Shown here: one piece after another, positions 8,530 to 18,007 of the stretch
Layout of the letters: every line of letters starts with the position of its first letter
How positions within the stretch are numbered: position 1 is the stretch's first letter
Assembly (NCBI RefSeq): GCF_030062155.1
Contig: NZ_CP118269.1
Coordinates: forward strand, 2,542,001 to 2,606,000
Direction of reading: 5' to 3'
Length of the DNA stretch: 64,000 bases
Origin: Pantoea sp. Lij88
GTDB lineage: Bacteria > Pseudomonadota > Gammaproteobacteria > Enterobacterales > Enterobacteriaceae
Notes under the pieces: model-generated
Told to the model about the DNA's origin: nothing
Database searches by the model: none
What the model saw: only the letters and a program-made list of their open reading frames with translations
Made by a program: the position numbers and the translations under genes

Positions 8530-9676
8530 GGCGTCCCAGAATCAGGCAGGTGTTGTTGCCGCCAAAGGCGAATGAATTCGAGGCGATGACCGGCCGTTGC
8601 AGCGCCTGCGGCTGTAACAGTAATCCGCAATCCGGCAGTGTCTCATCCTGCGCCGCCTCACTGAAATCCTGGGCGGGCAGCGGCAGATTGTTTTGCAGAA
8701 TCAGCGCGCTGAGTGCGGCTTCGCACACGCCAGCTGCGCCGAGCGTATGGCCGGTCAGGTGTTTGGTCGAACTGCACGGCACCGCATTGCCAGACAGACG
8801 CGCAATGACAGCCGCTTCCATCTGGTCGTTCAGCGGCGTCGCTGTGCCGTGCAGATTGATATAACCGATCTGCTGCGGCAACAGATTTGCCTGTTGCAGT
8901 GCCATCCGCATCGCGCGTTCAGCGCCCTCACCCTGCGGATGAGGCGCGGACATATGCCAGGCGTCAGAAGATTCGCCCGCCCCAAGCAGCGCCAGCGGCT
9001 GCGGCTCGCGCGTCAGCAGCATCAGCGCAGCCCCTTCGCCAATCGAAATGCCGTCACGATCGCGGCTGAACGGCGCACAGCGACGCTCAGAAAGCGATTC
9101 CAGACTGTCAAAGCCGTTAATCGGCATCCGGCTCAGCGAGTCCGCCCCGCCCACCAGCGCGACATCCGCCAGCCCCGCCGCAATCAGCCGCTCGCCACTG
9201 ATAATAGCGCGGGCGCTGGAGGAGCAGGCGGTGGAAATGGTATAGGCCGGGCCATCCAGCTGCAGGTAATGAGCCAGAAAACGTGACGGATCGCCCAGCT
9301 CCTGCATCTGATAGTGATAATCGGGCTGGCTGCCGCGAATCTGCTGATCGCCCTCATCCACGCCCGAGGTGCTGGTGCCCAGCACAATCGCCACTCTGCT
9401 GGCACCATAGCGGTCAACCGCCGCGTCGAGTGCCGGACGGATTTGCGCCAGCGCAGCCAGCAGCAGCTGGTTATTGCGGGTGTTGTGCGCGCAGAGGGCA
9501 GCAGGAATGGGTGGCAGCTCGCCTTCGACCCGGCCGAGCCAGCAGGCACGGTCACCGCTCAGCCAGCCATGACGCAGCTGCATACCCGGTGCCTGACCTT
9601 TCTTCAGGCTGTCTGCAATCTGCTGACTGTCATTACCCAGGGCATTCAGCATGCCGATGGCAGAGATGTAGATCAT
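8516..9676 (-). CDS. apeO: APE cluster main ketosynthase ApeO
   Basis: 386-residue ketosynthase with a complete active site: Cys151 in STACSSSARA, His276 in NLHGTATPLND and His310 in TGHTLGAAG with Lys305 nearby. In the characterised system ApeO pairs with the inactive chain-length factor ApeC to extend the polyene; a Cys-less ApeC-like protein is encoded at the operon start. The gene sits between the DUF3261 lipoprotein and the dehydratase with overlapping ends, so translation is likely coupled. The enzyme class is certain; the letter is assigned by position. Confidence 0.9.
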   Translation of the reverse strand: MIYISAIGMLNALGNDSQQIADSLKKGQAPGMQLRHGWLSGDRACWLGRVEGELPPIPAALCAHNTRNNQLLLAALAQIRPALDAAVDRYGASRVAIVLGTSTSGVDEGDQQIRGSQPDYHYQMQELGDPSRFLAHYLQLDGPAYTISTACSSSARAIISGERLIAAGLADVALVGGADSLSRMPINGFDSLESLSERRCAPFSRDRDGISIGEGAALMLLTREPQPLALLGAGESSDAWHMSAPHPQGEGAERAMRMALQQANLLPQQIGYINLHGTATPLNDQMEAAVIARLSGNAVPCSSTKHLTGHTLGAAGVCEAALSALILQNNLPLPAQDFSEAAQDETLPDCGLLLQPQALQRPVIASNSFAFGGNNTCLILGRLDGH

Positions 9677-10245
9677 GAGGCGTCCAGATGTTGAATGCGG
9701 ATCTGATAGCCAAAGGCATGCTGCTGAATGCTGATCGGCTGGCGCTGATTACCACGTTGCAGATAATCAATTTCGGTCACCAGCTGGTTATCGGCATCGA
9801 TCAACCGTCGCTTTAACCCCTGATCCTGCAGCGTCCAGCCTGGCGGCAGCTGTTTTTGCCACACATCCAGCGGCCAGTAGCTGAGCATGATGTCCGCCAG
9901 CACCTGACTGGCAGGTGGCATCTGCGGCAGCGGCATCAGCAGCTGGGTGTGAATACCGCTGGCATCGTAGCGCAGGCTGAACAGGCGGATACCCACCGAA
10001 GAGAGCCCCGCGAGATCGATTTGCTGCTCATCGGCGCTGAGCAGCACCAGCAGTGACTGACTCTGACCTTTAACCTGCCCGGTCAGCAACTGCTGCTGCT
10101 GGAAGGCGGGACGGATGCCCGGCGGTGGCAGCGTCACTTTCACGCCCGGCTTCAGCCAGGCAGTGGGACGGCTGCTGTCGGGTGCATGGCCGGCACAGGC
10201 GCTGAGCAGCAGAGCCGTCAGCAGAAGAAAGGCGGCGCGGATCAT
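9673..10245 (-). CDS. DUF3261 lipoprotein of APE clusters
   Basis: 190-residue exported lipoprotein with a short signal peptide and lipobox LLSAC, Cys17 being the lipidation site. The mature part has the tryptophan-rich LSYWPLDVWQKQLPPGW segment seen in DUF3261 proteins, a family regularly found in aryl polyene clusters. It lies directly after the MMPL exporter gene with a four-base overlap. Together with the LolA-like and MMPL proteins it probably moves or anchors the finished aryl polyene lipid at the outer membrane; this role is inferred from context. Confidence 0.8.
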   Translation of the reverse strand: MIRAAFLLLTALLLSACAGHAPDSSRPTAWLKPGVKVTLPPPGIRPAFQQQQLLTGQVKGQSQSLLVLLSADEQQIDLAGLSSVGIRLFSLRYDASGIHTQLLMPLPQMPPASQVLADIMLSYWPLDVWQKQLPPGWTLQDQGLKRRLIDADNQLVTEIDYLQRGNQRQPISIQQHAFGYQIRIQHLDAS

Positions 10246-12548
10246 CGTTTACTCCTTGATCGGGTGGGTCGCATCGCCAGCGGCGACAGCAGGAACGCGC
10301 TGAAGATACCGCTGCATAATACGGTGCCAAAACTGGCAATCGCGCTGGTGCTGCTGAATACCAGCATTCCCAGCGTCAGTAAGGTGGTGATCATCGCCAG
10401 CGATACCGCCAGCAACGAGGTCAGCGGCGTCCCCTGTGGGTTGCTGAAAAATAGCGTGTAGTTAATGCCAATGCCCAGCACCAGAATCAGCGCCAGCAGC
10501 GCAAACAGATTGAGCGATGCGCCGATCCAGCCCAGTGTGGCCAGTGCCATCGCCAGCGAGAGCAGCGACGGCAGCGCGCTGCGTAAGCCCGCCTTTAATC
10601 CCAGCCGCACGACAAAACTCAGGGTAATCAGCAGCAGCGCCAGCGCCAGTAAGCCGCTGAGGAGGGTGCGCCAGAAGCTGAACAGCGAGTCATAGCTGGA
10701 TTTGCGATCGATCCAGCTGACGCCCGGATGCTGCTTAGCCAGCTCTGCGAGTGCGGCACTGTTTTTGACGCCGCTGGTGGGGATCAGAACGCCACTCTGC
10801 CCGTCCGGCAGCGTCAGCCACAACAGTCGCCAGCCTTCACTCAACGGACTCGCCAGCCAGGCATCCGGCGTCACCGGCATCGGGGTCAGATCCGGCTCGG
10901 CCAGCGCAATCCCCGCCTGCTGCAGGCGGTCTGTAATCGTCGGGGCAGCCTGCTTCAGCAGCTGAAGATCCTGCTGTTGCTGTGCCAGAGACTGCAGGGG
11001 CAGCAGACGATAGCGCTGCAGCCAGCCCTGCTGCTGCGCCTGGTGCAGATCCGGTGCCAGTTTTTCCAGCCGCTGCAGCGTCTGCTGTGCATCATCGCCC
11101 CAGACTACAAACCAGGTCTGATCGGCACGCTGGCCGGTCAGAGTAGCGAGCTGGCGATCCTGCTCCAGCAGTTGCGCAGGCGCACTTTGCAGATGCGCGA
11201 TGTCATCATCTACCTTCAGCTGGGCGATCCCGGCCAGGGCGAAGATCGCCATCGCTACGGGTAATCCAACCTGCAGTCCGCGCTGACGACGCCAGGCCGC
11301 AAGCCAGCGCGCCAGTGGCACCATCAGCGGCACCGGGCGCACCGGTAATCCGCGAACCAGATACGGATAGATCAGAATCACCGTCAGGCAGGAGGCGCTT
11401 AAGCCGCTGGCGGCAAACACCGCCAGCTGACGCAGCCCCGGAAATGGGGCCAGCAGCATCAGCAGCCAGGCGATGGCGGTAGTCGCGAGCGCCAGCAGCA
11501 GCGTGCCGCGCACTTTACGCAGGCTCTGCCACGGCGTCTGCTGATCGCCGTGAACCATGCGCTCGGTGAGATAATAGAGCGTGTAATCCGCCGAGATGCC
11601 GACAATACTCAGGCTCATCACCAGCGTCATCAGATGCAGCTCGCCGAAGCAAAGCAGCGTCATCACCGTACCCGCCATTGCGCCGATCGCCACAGAGGTC
11701 ACCGTCAGCAACAGCGGACGCAGCGAGCGGAACACCAGCAGCACCAGCAGGATGACGCCACCCAGCGTCACACTGCCCAGCGTTTTAACATCATGCTGCG
11801 CACGCTGGCTGGCGTTGTCGCTGAACAGCACCGTGCCCCGCGTCAGCAGTTTTGCGTGCGGCCAGCGGCTTTTAAGCTGTTGTTCCAGTGCGCTGAGCCG
11901 GGTCACCAGCGCATGACTTTGCTGCATACTGAAGGCGTTATTCGCCAGCTCGCCATGCAGGAAATACCACTGTTTACCCTGATCATCTTTTACGGTCAGC
12001 CAGCCATCATGCAGCGTCATGCGCCCGGCGTTTTGTGCCAGCGCCAGCTGCGAACCCCGCACCAGCATCATAGGATCGCCCTGCAACTCTTTGCTGCTGA
12101 CGCCCGAGAAGGCTGAGAAGAGCTGCGCCAGCAGCCAGTCGGCCTGCGCCCCGCCGCCGTTCTGCAACCGGCTGCGCGTCGCCTCATCAATCAGGCCGTT
12201 ACGGTGTTGCCAGGCAAAACGGCCCCACTGCTGCTGCTGCTGCGCATCAAGATCGCCCTGCACCTGTTTCAGGTCAGGCAGCGCACGCAGCTGAGCCAGC
12301 CACCAGGCGGCGACCTGGGGATCGTCCTGCTCGCCGGGTGAAACCAGCCAGACCATCTGGCGATCCAGGCGCTGCATAAAACCCTGCTGCAGCGCAGGCG
12401 GTGCCGTGCCCAGATTTTGCTGCGGCAGCAGTGCCAGCACGCTACTGTTAAGCTGGCTGCGCGGCAGCAGAAAAGCGAGCGCCGCCGCCAGCAGCAGACA
12501 GAGTGCGAGCCACAGGATAGCCAGCAGCCGATCGTTACGGCACGGCAA
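10242..12548 (-). CDS. apeN: MMPL/RND-type exporter ApeN
   Basis: 768-residue inner-membrane protein with the MMPL layout: one N-terminal helix, a large periplasmic loop, a block of about five helices (near residues 240-400), a second periplasmic loop and a C-terminal block of five helices. Such proteins move lipids or lipid-linked products. It is flanked by the LolA-like carrier gene, which it overlaps by 14 bases, and the DUF3261 lipoprotein, which fits a three-part route for the pigment across the periplasm. High confidence in family; substrate is inferred from the cluster. Confidence 0.88.
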   Translation of the reverse strand: MPCRNDRLLAILWLALCLLLAAALAFLLPRSQLNSSVLALLPQQNLGTAPPALQQGFMQRLDRQMVWLVSPGEQDDPQVAAWWLAQLRALPDLKQVQGDLDAQQQQQWGRFAWQHRNGLIDEATRSRLQNGGGAQADWLLAQLFSAFSGVSSKELQGDPMMLVRGSQLALAQNAGRMTLHDGWLTVKDDQGKQWYFLHGELANNAFSMQQSHALVTRLSALEQQLKSRWPHAKLLTRGTVLFSDNASQRAQHDVKTLGSVTLGGVILLVLLVFRSLRPLLLTVTSVAIGAMAGTVMTLLCFGELHLMTLVMSLSIVGISADYTLYYLTERMVHGDQQTPWQSLRKVRGTLLLALATTAIAWLLMLLAPFPGLRQLAVFAASGLSASCLTVILIYPYLVRGLPVRPVPLMVPLARWLAAWRRQRGLQVGLPVAMAIFALAGIAQLKVDDDIAHLQSAPAQLLEQDRQLATLTGQRADQTWFVVWGDDAQQTLQRLEKLAPDLHQAQQQGWLQRYRLLPLQSLAQQQQDLQLLKQAAPTITDRLQQAGIALAEPDLTPMPVTPDAWLASPLSEGWRLLWLTLPDGQSGVLIPTSGVKNSAALAELAKQHPGVSWIDRKSSYDSLFSFWRTLLSGLLALALLLITLSFVVRLGLKAGLRSALPSLLSLAMALATLGWIGASLNLFALLALILVLGIGINYTLFFSNPQGTPLTSLLAVSLAMITTLLTLGMLVFSSTSAIASFGTVLCSGIFSAFLLSPLAMRPTRSRSKR

Positions 12549-13143
12549 AACGCGCCTGCTCCTCGTCGCTTAACTGCGGCGGTTCAATACGGGTGTTGCT
12601 GAGCTGAATCTGGGTTTTATCGCCCTGCTTATCGTCCAGGTTGATGCTATCCAGGAAGGCGCTGCCCGCCAGCGAAATACGGTTGAAGATTTTGTTGAGC
12701 GGCGCGGCTTTAGGCGTCAGGTCCAGCGTCCAGGCTCCGTTGCCGCGATCGCTGAAGGCCACGCTGAAGTTTTCGTTCAGGACCTTCTGATCGGCCTGGA
12801 ACAGCGCCCGCAACAGGTGATTGAACTGGAACATCTGCGGATTGCTGTCGGCGGTGATCACCTGAGGCTTCTGGCCGCTGAGGCTCTGCACCATGCGCCT
12901 GTCATCCAGCAGCAGCGTCATCACAAACGGCGTCTGCTGATGCCACCATAGCCCCTGCTCGCGGGCGATCAGCATCTGTCCGTGCGACACCAGCGGCTGA
13001 CGCATCCCTGAAATGGTGCGCGTCTGGGTAAAATCTGCCCGGATCACCGGCTGGCTGGCAAAACGCTGCTGCAGCTGATCCAGGGTAACCGCGCTGGCGG
13101 CACTGGCCCACAGCAGCAGGCCGGTAAGCACTATTCTCAGCAT
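12535..13143 (-). CDS. apeM: LolA-like outer-membrane carrier ApeM
   Basis: 202-residue periplasmic protein related to the lipoprotein carrier LolA. It has a Sec signal peptide (MLRIVLTGLLLWASAASA) and a LolA-type start of the mature domain (VTLDQLQQRFASQPVIRADF). The ATG at 13143 follows AGGAGTGAAAGG and overlaps the thioesterase stop by seven bases; the longer reading to 13191 would bury the signal peptide. LolA paralogues of this kind are standard in APE clusters and probably carry the hydrophobic product between membranes. Confidence 0.87.
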   Translation of the reverse strand: MLRIVLTGLLLWASAASAVTLDQLQQRFASQPVIRADFTQTRTISGMRQPLVSHGQMLIAREQGLWWHQQTPFVMTLLLDDRRMVQSLSGQKPQVITADSNPQMFQFNHLLRALFQADQKVLNENFSVAFSDRGNGAWTLDLTPKAAPLNKIFNRISLAGSAFLDSINLDDKQGDKTQIQLSNTRIEPPQLSDEEQARFAVP

Positions 13144-13550
13144 CCTTTCACTCCTAAACGTTCCAGTAAAATGTCGGGCGAAACAAAGCAAAGAGCCTGA
13201 CTCTCCTGCTCTACCGCCACCTGCAGCGTATGCGCTTTGGTGGTGATCTGACCGGCTGCGTTTCGCACTTCATAGTCGATGCGCAGGCGGTTCTCATACT
13301 CCGTAATCCGTGCGCTGACGCGGATCGTCTCTTCGCAGCGCAGTGGCTGACGGTATTTGACCCGGGTATCGACGACTGGCCAGACGTAGCCGCTGGCGGC
13401 CATCTCGGCATAACTGTAGTTAATGCTGCGCAGCAGGGCTTCGCGTGCCACTTCGAAATAGCGGAAATAGTTACCGTGCCAGACCACGCCCATCGGATCG
13501 CAGTCGTGGAATGAGACGGTCAGCACGACTTCAGCATGATGTTCAGTCAT
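13137..13550 (-). CDS. apeL: 4HBT-family thioesterase ApeL
   Basis: 137-residue hotdog thioesterase of the 4-hydroxybenzoyl-CoA type. The active-site region reads SFHDCDPMGVVWHGNYFRYFE, with Asp in the DxD/GVVxHxxY pattern of this family. The start at 13550 has an AAGGAG site and overlaps the preceding gene by eight bases; the longer frame to 13724 is an artefact of that overlap. It likely frees the polyene from its carrier or clears stalled intermediates. Assigned as ApeL by family and position. Confidence 0.87.
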   Translation of the reverse strand: MTEHHAEVVLTVSFHDCDPMGVVWHGNYFRYFEVAREALLRSINYSYAEMAASGYVWPVVDTRVKYRQPLRCEETIRVSARITEYENRLRIDYEVRNAAGQITTKAHTLQVAVEQESQALCFVSPDILLERLGVKGC

Positions 13551-15252
13551 GGTCAGACTCCTTGTGGTGCGCCTGTTGATCAGGCAGCGTCCAGAAATCG
13601 AAAAAGTTGAACCAGTCGAGCGGCGCCAGCAGCGCGTAATGGGCCAGCCGTTCCGCGTAGCGATCGACCGCCTGTTGCAGCGCCTGCTGACGTTGTGCCC
13701 GTGGCAGCAGCAGCGGATCGGCAAACGGCTCGCAGTGGATATGCAGTTTACCCTGTTGCTGCAGGGCGAACATCAGCAGCACCGGACAGCGCAACGCGGC
13801 CGCCAGCACAAACGGCCCCTGCGGAAACGGTGCGGCCCGGCCCAGAAAATCGCTCCAGATTACCCGACGCTCGCCGCCGCGCTGCGGATTCACCGCAGTA
13901 CGATCCCCGACAATCGCCACCCACTCGCCTGCATCCAGCTTCTGCTGCAGCAGGATCGCGGTATCCGGCCCGATATCGCTGACCGGCATCAGATTCACCC
14001 CGGCCTGCGGGGCGATGGTTTCCAGTACCGCCCGAAAACGCCGGGCGTTGTCGGTAAACACCAGCGCGTTAATCACCAGTCCGCTGACCTGCTGCGCCAT
14101 CGCGCGACAGGCTTCGATGTCGCCGAGATGGGAAGCGAGGATCAGCTTGCCCTGCGTTGTGGGCGCGCGAATCACCGCTTCCGCGCCTGGCGCGAAATCG
14201 ATATCCCGGCCCCAGCGCAGATCGCCGCGCCAGCTGGCGACTTTATCCAGCATCGCCCCGGCGAAGCGCAGGAAATGGCGATAGCTGTTAAGCCGGGGCG
14301 GTAACGCAACCTGCCGCTGCTGTGCGGCGGCGGTGACCTGCGCCAGCCATTGCCGGGATGCGCTTCGCGCGCGCTGACCGCTCAGCCAGTAGACCGCGAC
14401 GACCGGCCAGAGCAGCAGCGTAAAGGGCAGCCGTCCACCGTAGCGATAGACAGCCAGCATAAAGCGTAATCCCCACTGTCCGCGCCGCTCTGTTTCCACA
14501 GACCAGTGCGCTGGCGCTTTACGCATCGACAGCAGACGCGGGATGCGCGGCAGCATGCCGAAGAACAGCCGGGTATGCATCCAGGAGATGCGCAGGTTGT
14601 CATAGAGCGCATCGAAGTGCGACAGGCCGCTGGCCGGATAGGTGACGCGGGTCGGGATAAAACGACTGCGGGTGCCCTGCCAGTAGAGCCGCACCATAAT
14701 CTCGGTGTCGAAATCCATGCGCTGGCCGATGGCCCGGCGGTCGCACAGCGCCAGCGTCGCAGCCAGCGGATAGACGCGGAAGCCACACATGCTGTCGCGG
14801 ATCGACATCGACAGCGTTTCGATCCAGACCCAGAAATGGGTAATGTAGCGACCGTAAAGGCGTGATTTGGGGATCGAGTCGTCATAGAGCGGCTGACCAG
14901 AGATCAGCGCATCGGGAAAGCGTTGAGCTTCCGCCAGCATCAGCGGCAGATCTTCTGCCTGATGCTGGCCGTCCGCGTCGAGCTGTACCGCATGAGTAAA
15001 GCCACGTGCCGCCGCAGCCCGCAGGCCGTGGATCACCGCCGCACCTTTACCCTGATTGCTGTCGAGCCGCAGCAGGCTGAGCTGCGGGGCGTTTAACGTC
15101 GCCAGCTGAAGCTGTGTCGCCGCATCGCTGCCGTCATCCACCACGATTACCGGCAGATTAAAGGGGGCCAGCCGCGCGAGTACCGACGCCATCATCGCGC
15201 CGTGATTGTAGCAGGGGATCACCACGCAGGGTGAAAATGCCGTGCTTAACAC
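13543..15252 (-). CDS. Glycosyltransferase 2-LpxL-type acyltransferase fusion of APE cluster
   Basis: 569-residue two-domain enzyme. Residues about 8-230 are a family-2 glycosyltransferase with IVVDDGSD near 36-43 and LDADGQHQ near 91. Residues about 300-555 are a lipid A-type acyltransferase with the SHLGDIEACR active-site block and PFPQGPFVLAA. It should add a sugar and/or fatty acyl group, linking the aryl polyene to a membrane-lipid scaffold. The start is a GTG overlapping the upstream dehydratase stop. The two-domain form is usual for APE clusters. Directly downstream comes the thioesterase; many related clusters instead have an aromatic ammonia-lyase gene between them, absent here. Confidence 0.88.
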   Translation of the reverse strand: MLSTAFSPCVVIPCYNHGAMMASVLARLAPFNLPVIVVDDGSDAATQLQLATLNAPQLSLLRLDSNQGKGAAVIHGLRAAAARGFTHAVQLDADGQHQAEDLPLMLAEAQRFPDALISGQPLYDDSIPKSRLYGRYITHFWVWIETLSMSIRDSMCGFRVYPLAATLALCDRRAIGQRMDFDTEIMVRLYWQGTRSRFIPTRVTYPASGLSHFDALYDNLRISWMHTRLFFGMLPRIPRLLSMRKAPAHWSVETERRGQWGLRFMLAVYRYGGRLPFTLLLWPVVAVYWLSGQRARSASRQWLAQVTAAAQQRQVALPPRLNSYRHFLRFAGAMLDKVASWRGDLRWGRDIDFAPGAEAVIRAPTTQGKLILASHLGDIEACRAMAQQVSGLVINALVFTDNARRFRAVLETIAPQAGVNLMPVSDIGPDTAILLQQKLDAGEWVAIVGDRTAVNPQRGGERRVIWSDFLGRAAPFPQGPFVLAAALRCPVLLMFALQQQGKLHIHCEPFADPLLLPRAQRQQALQQAVDRYAERLAHYALLAPLDWFNFFDFWTLPDQQAHHKESDHD

Positions 15253-15593
15253 AGCGCGATCTTCCCGCTGCTGGCACTCTGCTCACCGCCGTCAGTCAGC
15301 AGGCTGTAACGGAAACTCAGGCGCGATTTTTCAGCGTCCCAGTCAATACGCAGCTGTAACAGCGAGTCGGGTGGCACCGGCTGCTGAAATTTGATGTTTT
15401 CAACGGCGGCAAACTGTTTGCCGGGCGCGAGCAGTGACACGCCGTAGTGCATTACCCAGTCAAGCTGAGCCACACCGGGCAGAATCGGCAGTTCCGGAAA
15501 GTGGCCCTGGAACCAGAACAGTCCGGCCTCAACCTGCAGGGTCAGCGTGACGCTGTCAGCCTGCAGCTCCCGGCTGCGTTCAATCGGCAACAT
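15246..15593 (-). CDS. apeI: Small hotdog dehydratase ApeI
   Basis: 115-residue FabA/FabZ-like protein with the clear family motif GHFPELPILPGVAQLDW; His31 is the expected catalytic residue. In the studied APE pathway ApeI works with ApeP as dehydratase. ATG at 15593 overlaps the ligase stop by 14 bases, and its own stop overlaps the following GTG start. Short length is normal for this subunit. Confidence 0.88.
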   Translation of the reverse strand: MLPIERSRELQADSVTLTLQVEAGLFWFQGHFPELPILPGVAQLDWVMHYGVSLLAPGKQFAAVENIKFQQPVPPDSLLQLRIDWDAEKSRLSFRYSLLTDGGEQSASSGKIALC

Positions 15594-16899
15594 GAAAAAG
15601 TTCCTCTATTTGCGGCCAGGCGCGTTTACTTTGGGTGGTGACCGGAATGGTGGTGACAATCCGCCAGTAGCGCGGCATCGCCAGCGGTTCGAGCCAGCGC
15701 TGCAGCTGCCGCTTCCATTGCTGCCTGCGCTGATGCAGTGCCGCCTCGTCCAGTGTGCTGTTTAGCGACAGCACGACGCCGATCGCCTGACGCTCATGAC
15801 GCGTTATCACCAGCGCCGCGGCATCTTCGATTTCCGGCAGGTCGGTCAGACGACGCTCAATCTCGCTTAACGAGATACGCTTATCGCCAATTTTCACGAT
15901 GCGGTCGTGACGTCCCGCCAGCTGAAATCCGCCATCCGGCTGCATAGTGAGCCGATCGTCGAGCGGCAGACCAGCGGCTTCAGCAATCAGCGGCGACCAG
16001 ACCTGCCAGCGTTCGGGCATCATCTGCTCCAGCCTGACCGCCGGGAAACTGCGCCATGGCGCGTCGGCCCGATCACACTGACGCCAGGCCAGAATCCCGG
16101 TTTCGGTGCTGCCGTAGATTTCACTGACCGGACAGCCAAAACGCTGCCAGACCTGTTCTGCATCCGACCCACGCAGTGCGCCACCGGCAGAGACAATCAG
16201 TTCACAGGCGGGCGCGACAAGCGTGCTGTCCAGCCGGGATAAAAAGGCCGGGCTGCTGATAAAAGCATAGCGGCAGTCGCGCGGAAGCTGGGCCAGCTGT
16301 TCGCCGTAAAACAGCGGCTGAGCAGAAAACGGCAGCCTGAGCGTCATCGGCAGGAAAAGTCGGAAGGATAAACCATAAAGGTGCTGATGGCTGACCGAGG
16401 CGATGACCCGGCAGCCCCGCAACTGTTCGCCCCACAGCGTGCTGAGCCAGCGGCTCTCCTGTTCCATGACCGCCAGCGATTTCACGACCTGACGCGGCGC
16501 GCCGGTAGAACCTGAGGTAAAGAGTACCAGCACTGAAGACGCTGGCAGCGGCGGTAACGGCCCCTGCGCTTCTGCGTCGTCGCTCGTCAGCAGCGGCAGG
16601 CTGACCGTCAGCGGCATATCGCACAGCACGCCATCCAGCTGTTCCTGCATCTCATCCAGCAGGGCAGCGCGGCTGTGACCCGGCATCACCGGCGTTTTAC
16701 CGGCGTACCAGCATGCCAGCAGCGCCACACAGAAACGGTAGCTGTCATCAAAGCAGAGTGCCCAGTTGCTGCCCGGCTGTGCCGCTAAGCGCTGGCTGAG
16801 GGCCAGCACCTGACGCTGCATCGCGCTGAGCATCAGCGGTTGATCGCCTCGCCAGGCGACCTCGCGTTCGTCTCCCGTCAGCCAGTCGGCCACCTTCAT
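15580..16899 (-). CDS. apeH: Aryl/acyl-ACP ligase ApeH
   Basis: 439-residue AMP-dependent ligase that should activate the aromatic starter acid and load it on a carrier protein. The P-loop-like LFTSGSTGAPRQVVKS and the EIYGSTETG motif are intact; the C-terminal lysine region reads TTQSKRAWPQ. In the Xenorhabdus system the starter is a 4-hydroxybenzoate-type acid. The ATG at 16899 overlaps the upstream membrane-protein stop by four bases; the longer reading to 17058 lies inside that gene and is rejected. Confidence 0.88.
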   Translation of the reverse strand: MKVADWLTGDEREVAWRGDQPLMLSAMQRQVLALSQRLAAQPGSNWALCFDDSYRFCVALLACWYAGKTPVMPGHSRAALLDEMQEQLDGVLCDMPLTVSLPLLTSDDAEAQGPLPPLPASSVLVLFTSGSTGAPRQVVKSLAVMEQESRWLSTLWGEQLRGCRVIASVSHQHLYGLSFRLFLPMTLRLPFSAQPLFYGEQLAQLPRDCRYAFISSPAFLSRLDSTLVAPACELIVSAGGALRGSDAEQVWQRFGCPVSEIYGSTETGILAWRQCDRADAPWRSFPAVRLEQMMPERWQVWSPLIAEAAGLPLDDRLTMQPDGGFQLAGRHDRIVKIGDKRISLSEIERRLTDLPEIEDAAALVITRHERQAIGVVLSLNSTLDEAALHQRRQQWKRQLQRWLEPLAMPRYWRIVTTIPVTTQSKRAWPQIEELFHVAD

Positions 16900-17459
16900 G
16901 CTTTTCGCCTCACGCGCTGACGAACCAGCCATTCCGTCCCCATCAGCACGCCGATTAACAGGTAGCTGATGCCGCCGTTCCACAGCGTCCAGAGACGCAG
17001 ATCGCCATTCAGGCAGGTCCAGAGCGCCATACTGCCGTTGCCGATAAAAAACAGGCACCAGATTTGGGTGACGCGGCGGGTGTAAGGCACAGCGGCGGCA
17101 GGAAGTTCAGGCTCACGGAGCCGGGCAATACGCTCCACCAGCGGCATCGCGCTCCAGAGTGAAGCCCCAAAGACCAGCAGCATCGCCGCATTGACCGCCA
17201 CCGGATACCACAGCAGCAGGTGCTGAGCGCGTAGCAGCTGGCTGCTGACACAGAGCAGCGCGCCGAGCAACGCCAGCCAGCCCATGACCGCACCTAAGGC
17301 ATTTTGCTTACGACGCAACTGCAACCAGCGCAGGCCAAACAGCAGCGCCAGCAGCCAGAAGAGGCCCTGCCAGCGCGGCTGGGTCAGTGCCAGCCAGACC
17401 AGCAGAGGCCAGGCCAGCAGCGTAAGCAGATTGAGCAGGCGAAGAGTAGCAGCAGGCAC
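16896..17459 (-). CDS. apeG: COG4648-type membrane protein ApeG
   Basis: 187-residue integral membrane protein with about five to six hydrophobic helices and a conserved-looking WCLFFIGNGSMALWTC stretch. Proteins of this kind sit beside the ligase in APE and related flexirubin clusters; their exact task is unknown, probably assisting product transfer into the membrane. The start is a GTG at 17459 with no good ribosome site, seven bases after the carrier-protein stop, so coupled translation is likely. Start confidence is moderate. Confidence 0.78.
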   Translation of the reverse strand: MPAATLRLLNLLTLLAWPLLVWLALTQPRWQGLFWLLALLFGLRWLQLRRKQNALGAVMGWLALLGALLCVSSQLLRAQHLLLWYPVAVNAAMLLVFGASLWSAMPLVERIARLREPELPAAAVPYTRRVTQIWCLFFIGNGSMALWTCLNGDLRLWTLWNGGISYLLIGVLMGTEWLVRQRVRRKA

Positions 17460-17465
17460 GACGGA

Positions 17466-17720
17466 TCAGGCGTCTTCGCGCATCAGTTGTTCTACAGCAT
17501 CCACCACATCCTGCACGGTACGCACCGCGCGGAAGATTTCCGGCTTAATTTTACGGCCGGTACGCTTTTGCAGGTGAACCACCATATCAACGGCATCAAT
17601 ACTGTCGAGTTCGAGATCTTCGTACAGACGTGCGTCGGGATGGATATCCTCAGGTGCAATTTCAAACAGGCTGGTGAGCAGCGAAGCCACTTCCTGATAA
17701 ATCTCTTCTTTGTTCATCAT
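17466..17720 (-). CDS. apeF: Acyl carrier protein ApeF
   Basis: 84-residue carrier protein with the phosphopantetheine site Ser40 in LELDSIDAVDM. The two adjacent ATGs at 17720 and 17717 follow GGAG with good spacing; the track-length version to 17807 would overlap the first carrier gene and is not credible. Two carriers are usual in APE clusters: one for the aryl starter and one for chain extension. Which is which cannot be told from sequence alone. Confidence 0.9.
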   Translation of the reverse strand: MMNKEEIYQEVASLLTSLFEIAPEDIHPDARLYEDLELDSIDAVDMVVHLQKRTGRKIKPEIFRAVRTVQDVVDAVEQLMREDA

Positions 17721-17736
17721 AAGATTGTCTCCGCTT

Positions 17737-17994
17737 TCAGCTGCGCTGTTGGTTGACGAACGCTGCCAGCGTCGCAACAGAGAAGAAGTGGGCACGCAGG
17801 GTTTCACTCTCCGCAGAGAGTGCTACGCCGTAGCGATTTTTTACTGCCAGGCCCAGTTCAAGTGCATCAATTGAGTCCAGCCCCAGTCCGTCGCCAAACA
17901 GCGCAGCGTCGGTTTCTATATCATCGGGGCTGAGATCTTCAAGGTTCAGCGTGTCGATAATCATCTGTTTGATATCGTTAATTAATGAATCCAT
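17737..17994 (-). CDS. apeE: Acyl carrier protein ApeE
   Basis: 85-residue carrier protein with Ser41 in GLGLDSIDALELG as the phosphopantetheine site. It precedes the second carrier gene by 16 bases and follows the acyltransferase gene by 13. The N-terminal MDSLINDIKQMIIDTLNLED is typical of dedicated type II carriers. High confidence. Confidence 0.92.
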   Translation of the reverse strand: MDSLINDIKQMIIDTLNLEDLSPDDIETDAALFGDGLGLDSIDALELGLAVKNRYGVALSAESETLRAHFFSVATLAAFVNQQRS

Positions 17995-18007
17995 ACCGGT
18001 TTTCGTC